Shown piece by piece: positions 33,627-40,095 of a stretch of DNA of 40,095 nucleotides (positions are counted from its first letter, which is position 1; every line of letters starts with the position of its first letter). The position numbers were made by a program, and so were the translations under genes. Origin of the DNA: Clostridium polynesiense (GTDB lineage Bacteria; Bacillota; Clostridia; Clostridiales; Clostridiaceae). The notes below the pieces were generated by a model. That model did not search any database and was not told the origin of the DNA. It was given only the letters and a program-made list of their open reading frames with translations. The DNA lies in contig NZ_CCXI01000146.1 in NCBI RefSeq assembly GCF_000820705.1, positions 1 through 40,095 on the forward strand, read 5' to 3'.

Positions 33627-33666
33627 ATGCATTATAACTCAAAAAGGTTTTTAAATGTGTTATAAT
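33622..33666 (+). repeat. Tandem imperfect 17-bp repeat before recF
   Basis: TTTAAATGCATTATAAC (33622-33638) recurs as TTTAAATGTGTTATAAT (33650-33666), with 28 nt offset and three differences. The second copy ends in TATAAT, 18 nt before the recF ATG. It could be a duplicated promoter segment or chance in AT-rich DNA. Confidence 0.4.
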
Positions 33667-33683
33667 TTTAATGGGTGTTTTCA

Positions 33684-34769
33684 ATGTTAATAAAATATCT
33701 TCAACTAATGAACTATAGAAATTATAAAGAGCTCAGTATAGAATTAGGCAAAAATGTAAATGTGTTTATGGGAGATAATGCTCAAGGAAAGACTAATATA
33801 CTTGAAGCAATATATTACTGCGGCTTTGCCCGTTCCCATAGAACCAATAGAGATAGGGAGCTTGTTAACTGGAATGAAAATAAGGCCCTTATAAATCTTT
33901 ATGTAAAGAGAGAAAGAATCGATAAAAAAATCAGTATAGCAATTTTTAAAGATGGAAAAAAAGCCATTAATGTAAATTCAATAAAAATAAATAAAATATC
34001 TGAACTCATAGGTGCATTCAATGTAGTGATGTTTTCACCTGAGGATTTAAAGATAGTTAAGGAATCTCCCGGAATAAGAAGAAAGTTCATAGATATGGAA
34101 CTAAGTCAGTTAAATAATAAATACTACTACAGTCTTGTACAGTATAATAAAGTGCTTAACGAGAGAAATTCCGTATTAAAAACTAAAAAGCTGGATGAAT
34201 ATATGCTTGATATATATGATGCTCAGCTTGGAAGCTTTGCAAAGTATATTATTAAAGAGAGATTAAAGTATATAGAGTTTCTTAATAAGCATGGAAAGCA
34301 GATTCATAAAGATATAACATCAGGCAAGGAAAGTATTGAATTTAAATATCACACATCTATAAAATTAAAAGATTCCATTGAAGAAGACATTATATCCGCT
34401 TTAAAGGCAAACAGAAAAAGAGATATGGAAAAAGGGCTGACTTCAATAGGCCCTCACAGAGACGATATTTTAATATATATAAATGGCATTGATGCCAAAA
34501 GCTTTGGCTCTCAAGGTCAGCAGAGGACATCTGTTTTAACTATTAAATTTGCCTCTTTAAGAATTATAAAGGAACAGACAGGTGAGTATCCTGTTCTTCT
34601 TTTAGATGATGTTTTGTCAGAATTGGATTTTAGCAGAAAGAAATATATATTAAGCTCTATACAGGATATACAGACAGTAATTACTTGTACTGGTATTGAG
34701 GATATAAATGAATATTTAGATGAAAACTCAAAAGTATTTAGAGTAAAAGAAGGAAGTGTTATCCTTTAA
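33684..34769 (+). CDS. recF: DNA replication and repair protein RecF
   Basis: SMC-like ATPase that binds gapped DNA and helps load RecA. The protein is 361 residues with Walker A MGDNAQGKTNILEAIYYCG, signature region FGSQGQQRTSVLTIKFA, and Walker B PVLLLDDVLSELD. I start at the ATG at 33684, 6 nt after GGGTG; an in-frame GTG at 33675 lies inside that site. Its 3' end overlaps the ribosome binding site of remB. Confidence 0.97.
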   Translation: MLIKYLQLMNYRNYKELSIELGKNVNVFMGDNAQGKTNILEAIYYCGFARSHRTNRDRELVNWNENKALINLYVKRERIDKKISIAIFKDGKKAINVNSIKINKISELIGAFNVVMFSPEDLKIVKESPGIRRKFIDMELSQLNNKYYYSLVQYNKVLNERNSVLKTKKLDEYMLDIYDAQLGSFAKYIIKERLKYIEFLNKHGKQIHKDITSGKESIEFKYHTSIKLKDSIEEDIISALKANRKRDMEKGLTSIGPHRDDILIYINGIDAKSFGSQGQQRTSVLTIKFASLRIIKEQTGEYPVLLLDDVLSELDFSRKKYILSSIQDIQTVITCTGIEDINEYLDENSKVFRVKEGSVIL

Positions 34770-34782
34770 AGGAGGAGTTAAT

Positions 34783-35043
34783 GTGTTCTTGCATTTAGGA
34801 GAAAATGTAGTAGTTCCTATAAAGGATGTTATAGGAATTTTTGACGTAGATACTACTATGTATAGTTCTGATACCATACAATTTTTAAGAATGGCTGAAG
34901 AAGACGGCTTTGTGGAGAGAATAACAAAGGATAAGCCTAAATCCTTTGTTATTGCAGAAGTTAATAAAAAAAGTAAGATCTATCTTTCACCTATATCTTC
35001 CTCAACACTCACCAAGAGAACAGATGTAGATTATGATCTTTAG
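34783..35043 (+). CDS. remB: RemA-family regulator (RemB, DUF370)
   Basis: An 86-residue protein of the RemA/DUF370 family: FLHLGENVVVPIKDVIGIFD, then KDKPKSFVIAE and IYLSPISSSTLTKR. RemA in Bacillus is a DNA-binding regulator of matrix and osmoprotection genes; the recF-gyrB location is that of remB (YaaB). The start is GTG with GGAGG 7 nt upstream; the ATG one base earlier is out of frame. Confidence 0.92.
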   Translation: MFLHLGENVVVPIKDVIGIFDVDTTMYSSDTIQFLRMAEEDGFVERITKDKPKSFVIAEVNKKSKIYLSPISSSTLTKRTDVDYDL

Positions 35044-35066
35044 CTGCTTTAGTTATTAAGCAGCTA
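35041..35066 (+). repeat. Perfect 9-bp hairpin between remB and gyrB
   Basis: TAGCTGCTT-TAGTTATT-AAGCAGCTA; the 5' arm begins with the remB stop codon. A third copy of GGCTGCT follows at 35071. No U-tract follows, so it is more likely an mRNA processing or attenuation element than a terminator. Confidence 0.6.
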
Positions 35067-35119
35067 TTTAGGCTGCTATAAGCAAAGCTTTAGAGAATTA
35101 TCAATTTAGGAGGAGTAAG

Positions 35120-37030
35120 ATGATGGAGCAAAACAAGCAAAATTATGATGAAAGTCAGATTCAGGTACTGGAAGGCCTAGAAGCGGTAAGAAAAAGACCG
35201 GGGATGTATATAGGAAGCACCAGCTCCAGAGGGCTTCATCATTTAGTATATGAAATTGTTGATAACAGTATTGATGAAGCATTAGCAGGATACTGCAGCA
35301 GAATATCCGTAATTGTAAACAAGGATAACTCTATAACTGTAGTAGATGACGGAAGAGGTATGCCTGTAGGTATGCATCCTAAAATGGGTAAGTCTGCTAT
35401 GGAAGTAATTATGACTATACTTCATGCCGGCGGTAAGTTCGGTGGAGGAGGATATAAGGTATCAGGAGGACTTCACGGTGTAGGTGCTTCCGTTGTAAAT
35501 GCTCTTTCAGAGGTATGTATAGTTGAATCTAAAAGAGAAGGTTACATATGGAAGCAGGAATACAGGAGAGGAATACCTGTTGCACCTGTAGAGAAGGTTG
35601 GTGAAAGCAATGAGCAGGGAACCACTACCTATTTCAAACCTGATTCCGATATTTTTGATGAAGTTGAATTTGATTATGAAATTCTTGAGCATAGGCTTAG
35701 AGAATTAGCGTTTTTAAATAAAGGTATCATTATAGAGCTTGTAGATGAAAGAGAGGACAAAAAAGAAACCTTCCACTATGAAGGCGGAATAAAGTCCTTT
35801 GTAAGCTATTTAAACAGAAACAAAGAAGTTCTCCACCCAGAACCAATTTATGTAGAGGGGTCTAAGGATGATGTGCTTGTTGAGATAGCCCTTCAATATA
35901 ACGACAGCTATGCAGAAAATTTATTTTCCTTTGCAAACAACATAGATACCATTGAAGGAGGAACACACTTATCCGGATTTAAGAATGCTCTTACAAGAGT
36001 ATTTAATGACTATGCCAAGAAGTTTGGACATTTAAAGGAAAATGATAAGAATCTTCAAGGGGAAGATATACGTGAAGGACTTACTGCTGTGGTTTCTGTA
36101 AAAATATCCGAACCTCAATTTGAAGGCCAGACAAAAACAAAGCTGGGAAATAGTGAAGTCAGAGGTATTGTAGAATCCATAATGAATGAAGAGATAAGCT
36201 CTTTCTTAGAAGAAAGTCCTTCCGTTGGTAAAATTATAATTGAAAAGGCGCTTATGGCTGCAAGAGCAAGAGATGCAGCAAGAAAAGCAAGGGAGCTTAC
36301 AAGAAAATCTGTTCTTGAAAGATCAACCCTTCCAGGTAAATTAGCAGATTGTTCTTCAAAAAATCCAGATGAATGCGAAATATATATAGTCGAGGGAGAT
36401 TCTGCAGGAGGATCAGCTAAGCAGGGAAGGGATAGGAAATTCCAAGCCATACTTCCCCTGCGTGGTAAAATAATGAACGTTGAAAAGCAGAGGCTGGATA
36501 AAATTTTAAACTCTGATACTATTAGGTCTATGATTACTGCCTTTGGAGCAGGTATTGGAAAAGATTTCGATGTGGAAAAAATACGTTACAACAGAATAAT
36601 CATAATGACAGATGCTGACGTGGATGGAGCTCATATAAGAACCCTTCTTCTAACCTTCTTCTACAGGTATATGAGGGAACTTGTTGATCAGGGACATGTA
36701 TATATAGCACAACCTCCACTTTATAAAATATCAAAAAATAAAAAGATCTTTTATGCATACTCAGATAAAGAGCTTGATGATACAATCAGTGATCTTGGAG
36801 GGAAAGACAGCAGTATTGCCATACAAAGATATAAAGGTCTTGGAGAAATGAATGCAGAGCAGCTTTGGGAAACAACTATGGATCCTGAGAGAAGGATATT
36901 ATTAAAAGCTACTGTAGAGGATGCCATGGCAGCTGATGAAATCTTTACGATACTTATGGGTGATAAAGTGGAACCTCGAAGGGAATTTATACAACAAAAT
37001 GCTAAAAAGGTAACTAACTTAGATATATAG
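35120..37030 (+). CDS. gyrB: DNA gyrase subunit B
   Basis: ATPase subunit of gyrase, which introduces negative supercoils. The protein is 636 residues. GHKL ATPase domain with [23 protein letters not shown] and [14 protein letters not shown]; transducer domain; Toprim domain with [18 protein letters not shown] and [17 protein letters not shown]-terminus [21 protein letters not shown]. There is no large insertion, as expected for Gram-positive forms. AGGAGG is 6 nt before the first of two consecutive ATG codons. gyrA follows after 23 nt. Confidence 0.99.
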   Translation: MMEQNKQNYDESQIQVLEGLEAVRKRPGMYIGSTSSRGLHHLVYEIVDNSIDEALAGYCSRISVIVNKDNSITVVDDGRGMPVGMHPKMGKSAMEVIMTILHAGGKFGGGGYKVSGGLHGVGASVVNALSEVCIVESKREGYIWKQEYRRGIPVAPVEKVGESNEQGTTTYFKPDSDIFDEVEFDYEILEHRLRELAFLNKGIIIELVDEREDKKETFHYEGGIKSFVSYLNRNKEVLHPEPIYVEGSKDDVLVEIALQYNDSYAENLFSFANNIDTIEGGTHLSGFKNALTRVFNDYAKKFGHLKENDKNLQGEDIREGLTAVVSVKISEPQFEGQTKTKLGNSEVRGIVESIMNEEISSFLEESPSVGKIIIEKALMAARARDAARKARELTRKSVLERSTLPGKLADCSSKNPDECEIYIVEGDSAGGSAKQGRDRKFQAILPLRGKIMNVEKQRLDKILNSDTIRSMITAFGAGIGKDFDVEKIRYNRIIIMTDADVDGAHIRTLLLTFFYRYMRELVDQGHVYIAQPPLYKISKNKKIFYAYSDKELDDTISDLGGKDSSIAIQRYKGLGEMNAEQLWETTMDPERRILLKATVEDAMAADEIFTILMGDKVEPRREFIQQNAKKVTNLDI

Positions 37031-37053
37031 CAGTTGGATGAGGTGAAAAATTA

Positions 37054-39645
37054 ATGAATAACAATGAGGGAAAAGTTGTACCTGTAGATATAAAAAATGA
37101 GATGAAAAAATGTTATATAGATTACGCCATGAGCGTAATTGTAGGTCGTGCTCTTCCAGATGTAAGAGATGGCCTTAAGCCTGTGCACAGAAGAATACTA
37201 TTTTCTATGCAGGAGCTTGGATTATCCCCTGATAAAGGATATAGAAAATGTGCCAGAATCGTAGGAGACGTACTTGGTAAGTACCATCCTCACGGAGATA
37301 CTTCTGTATATGACGCTTTAGTTAGAATGGCACAGGATTTTTCTATAAGATATTTATTGGTAGATGGTCATGGTAACTTTGGTTCGGTAGACGGTGATGG
37401 CGCAGCTGCTATGAGATATACCGAAGCAAAAATGAATAAAATTGCTGTAGAAATGCTTAGGGATATAAATAAAGATACAGTGGATTTTGTTCCTAACTTT
37501 GATGGTGAAGAAGAAGAGCCTTCTGTACTTCCTTCAAGATATCCTAACCTTTTAGTGAACGGGTCTTTAGGAATAGCAGTAGGGATGGCAACTAATATAC
37601 CTCCTCATAACTTAGGTGAGGTTATTGATGGAACCATAAAGTTAATTGATAATCCAGAAGCCACTGTTTTAGATCTTATGACTGACATAAAAGGACCGGA
37701 TTTTCCTACAGCAGGTATAATAATGGGAACTTCAGGCATAAGGTCTGCTTATGAAACCGGTAGAGGAATTGTCAGAGTGAGAGCAAAAGCTGAAATAGAA
37801 GAGGAAAATGGAAAACATAAGATTATAGTTACAGAAATTCCTTATCAGGTAAATAAAGCTAAGCTGGTAGAAAATATAGCTGACTTGGTTAAAGATAAAA
37901 AGATAAATGGTATCTCAGACCTTAGAGATGAATCTGATAGAGAAGGTATGAGAATCGTAATTGAACTTAAAAGAGATGCAAATCCTAATGTAGTGTTAAA
38001 CCTTTTATACAAGCATACCAAAATGCAGGATACCTTTGGTATTATAATGCTGGCACTGGTAGATAATAAACCTCAAATATTAAATTTAAAAGAGATTTTA
38101 GTAAATTATGTAGACTTCCAAAAACAAGTTATAACAAGAAGGACTCAATTTGAACTTAATAAGGCAGAGGAAAGAGCTCACATATTAGAGGGTTTAAGAA
38201 TTGCTCTGGATAACATAGATGAAGTTATCAATATACTTAGAAATTCAAAAACTACTGAAGTAGCTAAAGAAACTCTTATCGATAGGTTTGGTTTAAGCGA
38301 TAAGCAGGCTCAGGCTATTTTAGATATGAGACTTAGAAGGCTTACTGGATTAGAAAGAGAAAAAATTGAAGAAGAATACAATGAACTGATGAATATTATT
38401 GAAAGATTAAAAGAAATACTATCCAGTGAAGAAATACTTTTAGGAGTTATAAAAGAAGAATTGTTAGAAATAAAAAGAAAATATTCTGATGAAAGAAGAA
38501 CTGTCATAGAGAAATCTAATCAGGATATAGATATAGAAGATCTTATTCAGGAACAGGAAGTTGTAATCACACTTACAAACTCAGGCTATATAAAAAGAAT
38601 ATCAGCTGATACCTATTCTGCACAAAGAAGAGGGGGTAAGGGTATACAGGCAATGACTACAAAGGAGGACGACTTTGTAGAACACGTTTTTGTAACCTCC
38701 ACTCACTCAGATATATTATTCTTTACTAACAGGGGAAGGGTTTATAAGATAAGAGCTTATGAAGTACCTGATGCCGGAAGAACAGCAAAAGGAACAAATC
38801 TTATAAACATGATACCTATCAATCAGGATGAAAAAATCGAAGCTGTACTTTCTGTTAAGGATATCCAGAGTAAGGGATATCTATTTATGGGAACTAAGCA
38901 CGGTATAGTTAAAAAGACACCATTAAAACAATTTGCTAACATAAGGAAAAATGGACTGAACGCTATTACCCTTAAAGAAGGGGATGAGCTATTAAAGGTT
39001 AAGGTAACTTATGGAGATGCAGATATAATAATTGTAACTAAAGAAGGCTATGCTATTAAGTTCAATGAAAAGAACATAAGGCCTATGGGAAGAAACGCAT
39101 CTGGAGTAAGAGCTATAAGATTAAGAAAAGATGATATAGCTATATCTATGGACATAGCAGTAGATGGTCAGGATCTTGTAGTTGTAAGTGAAAATGGCTT
39201 TGGAAAGAGAACAAACCTTTCAGAATATACACTTCAAAACAGAGGCGGAAAAGGGCTTAAGACCTATAAAGTAACAGAAAGAACAGGTAAATTAGCTGCA
39301 GCCAGAGTATGTAAGATAGATGATGAATTAATGCTTATTAATAATAAAGGCATAGCTATAAGGATAAATGTAGAGGATATTTCTCAAACAAGCAGATCAA
39401 CAATGGGTGTAACATTGATGAGAAACAATGTGGATGAAGAGATAGTAGCTATAGCCAAAATAAGCAAGGATGAAGAAATGGATCAGGAAATAAATATACC
39501 TGAAATTGCTAATGAAGAAGATTATGATATAGATTTAGATAGTGAAGATAACAGCCTGGATGAACTTCTTGACAGAGCAGAAGAAGATGATGATGATTTT
39601 TCAGATGAAGATTCAGAAGAAGATGATCCGGAGGATGAAGAATAA
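37054..39645 (+). CDS. gyrA: DNA gyrase subunit A
   Basis: Breakage-reunion subunit of gyrase. The protein is 863 residues. N-terminal [25 protein letters not shown]; quinolone-resistance region [18 protein letters not shown]; catalytic Tyr in [10 protein letters not shown]; tower and coiled-coil; C-terminal beta-pinwheel with the GyrA box QRRGGKG that separates gyrase from topoisomerase IV. In the quinolone region the usual Ser positions read GDTSVYDA, with Thr at the position equivalent to Escherichia coli Ser83 (as in clostridia). The last 45 residues form a strongly acidic tail (Asp/Glu runs), which may tune supercoiling. GAGGTG lies 8 nt before the ATG; a terminator follows. Confidence 0.99.
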   Translation: MNNNEGKVVPVDIKNEMKKCYIDYAMSVIVGRALPDVRDGLKPVHRRILFSMQELGLSPDKGYRKCARIVGDVLGKYHPHGDTSVYDALVRMAQDFSIRYLLVDGHGNFGSVDGDGAAAMRYTEAKMNKIAVEMLRDINKDTVDFVPNFDGEEEEPSVLPSRYPNLLVNGSLGIAVGMATNIPPHNLGEVIDGTIKLIDNPEATVLDLMTDIKGPDFPTAGIIMGTSGIRSAYETGRGIVRVRAKAEIEEENGKHKIIVTEIPYQVNKAKLVENIADLVKDKKINGISDLRDESDREGMRIVIELKRDANPNVVLNLLYKHTKMQDTFGIIMLALVDNKPQILNLKEILVNYVDFQKQVITRRTQFELNKAEERAHILEGLRIALDNIDEVINILRNSKTTEVAKETLIDRFGLSDKQAQAILDMRLRRLTGLEREKIEEEYNELMNIIERLKEILSSEEILLGVIKEELLEIKRKYSDERRTVIEKSNQDIDIEDLIQEQEVVITLTNSGYIKRISADTYSAQRRGGKGIQAMTTKEDDFVEHVFVTSTHSDILFFTNRGRVYKIRAYEVPDAGRTAKGTNLINMIPINQDEKIEAVLSVKDIQSKGYLFMGTKHGIVKKTPLKQFANIRKNGLNAITLKEGDELLKVKVTYGDADIIIVTKEGYAIKFNEKNIRPMGRNASGVRAIRLRKDDIAISMDIAVDGQDLVVVSENGFGKRTNLSEYTLQNRGGKGLKTYKVTERTGKLAAARVCKIDDELMLINNKGIAIRINVEDISQTSRSTMGVTLMRNNVDEEIVAIAKISKDEEMDQEINIPEIANEEDYDIDLDSEDNSLDELLDRAEEDDDDFSDEDSEEDDPEDEE

Positions 39646-39679
39646 TATCTATCAAAAATAATTATTAATTTAAACAAAT

Positions 39680-39728
39680 AAAAGACTATGTACAGAAAGC
39701 AAATAAGTTACTGTGCATAGTCTTTTTT
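39680..39728 (+). terminator. Intrinsic terminator of the dnaA-gyrA region
   Basis: Stem AAAAGACTATGTACAG with CTGTGCATAGTCTTTT, 15-nt loop, then a T-run, 35 nt after the gyrA stop. Confidence 0.9.
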
Positions 39729-40035
39729 GATATATTATAAAAATATATCCATAAACATCTTTGAATAAACAATTTAAAGTTCTTTTTTTAATGATTAATA
39801 ATGGATATATTCAATGTAATACAATTTATAAAACCGGATTTATTATACAATTTCAAAATATACTTTACCTGGTGTATCATTATAAGGATTATAGAGAATA
39901 ATAAAGTATGTTATAGAAAATATGTAAAATAGCTAATTAAATAGACATATTTAATATAACTTTGAATGTAAGCTGTGGTAAGATAATCTTCGTCGCTGAA
40001 ACGGCGGCATCACTTGAAAAGCTTCAAAAAAAACA
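39729..40035 (+). other. AT-rich spacer before a strong promoter
   Basis: About 307 nt with no credible reading frame. Notable pieces are a GC-richer segment CTTCGTCGCTGAAACGGCGGC (39989-40009), which can fold as a small hairpin, and a run of eight A (40026-40033) just upstream of the -35 at 40036, like an UP element. Confidence 0.5.
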
Positions 40036-40064
40036 TTGACATCCAATGAAACAAGTGATATTAT
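40036..40064 (+). promoter_or_regulatory. Strong promoter, probably of an rRNA operon
   Basis: TTGACA (40036-40041), 17-nt spacer, TATTAT (40059-40064), preceded by an A-run. Promoters of this strength right after gyrA usually drive rrn operons in clostridia. The downstream sequence is only a leader with a small CCTG-CTGAA-CAGG hairpin before the window ends, so the rRNA itself is not seen. Confidence 0.75.
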
Positions 40065-40095
40065 TAATAAGTGCCTGCTGAACAGGTAAATCAAA

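Overview
The window is the replication-origin region of a low-GC, spore-forming Firmicute. Gene order and protein sequences point to Clostridium sensu lato; I cannot name the species. Supporting signs are the block rpmH-oriC-dnaA-dnaN-yaaA-recF-remB-gyrB-gyrA, the sporulation genes (YyaC, a YtvI-like permease), AGGAGG-type ribosome binding sites, frequent TTG and GTG starts and AT-rich spacers.

Layout. oriC is split by dnaA. One DnaA-box cluster lies between rpmH and dnaA (30225-30494). A second lies between dnaA and dnaN (32016-32226) and carries the unwinding motif: DnaA box, G/C patch, DnaA-trios, AT-rich stretch. Right of oriC everything is on the plus strand, ending with a gyrA terminator and a near-consensus promoter (40036-40064) that probably drives an rRNA operon beyond the window. 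Left of oriC nearly everything is on the minus strand: rpmH-rnpA-yidD-yidC-jag, then mnmE-mnmG-rsmG, noc, parA-parB, DUF4446; then DUF3343, mscS, DUF951, rpsF-ssb-rpsR; then mazG-like, DUF2232, gdpP, rplI, lonC; then dnaB, a frameshifted EamA permease, glpK-proC, a 46-residue small gene, malic enzyme and a 2-hydroxycarboxylate transporter. Two perfect parS sites flank the parAB-DUF4446 block.

Plus-strand exceptions on the left arm are hsp20 and a block of a class V aminotransferase, a YtvI-like permease and yyaC (17286-20160), transcribed against the fork.

How it works together: replication initiation (DnaA, DnaN, DnaB, gyrase, RecF), segregation and nucleoid organisation (ParA, ParB, Noc, parS), tRNA and rRNA modification (MnmE, MnmG, RsmG), membrane insertion (YidC, YidD) and ribosomal proteins sit close to the origin, where gene dosage is highest in fast growth.

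The most interesting signals are in RNA and regulatory structure. (1) yyaC and the convergent YkuS-like gene each have their Shine-Dalgarno (SD) buried in the 3' arm of a terminator-like hairpin. Each also has a forespore-sigma-like promoter (GTATA-N14-GGNNANAAT) inside that hairpin, placed so that only the sporulation transcript exposes the SD. (2) DUF3343, parA and yaaA have a strong SD displaced 33-61 nt from the start codon with inverted repeats in between. (3) Noc lacks the N-terminal membrane helix known in Bacillus, yet keeps Noc-type recognition residues, and a near-perfect Noc-binding palindrome lies in mnmE. (4) The EamA gene is interrupted exactly at a canonical U UUU UUC slippery heptamer.
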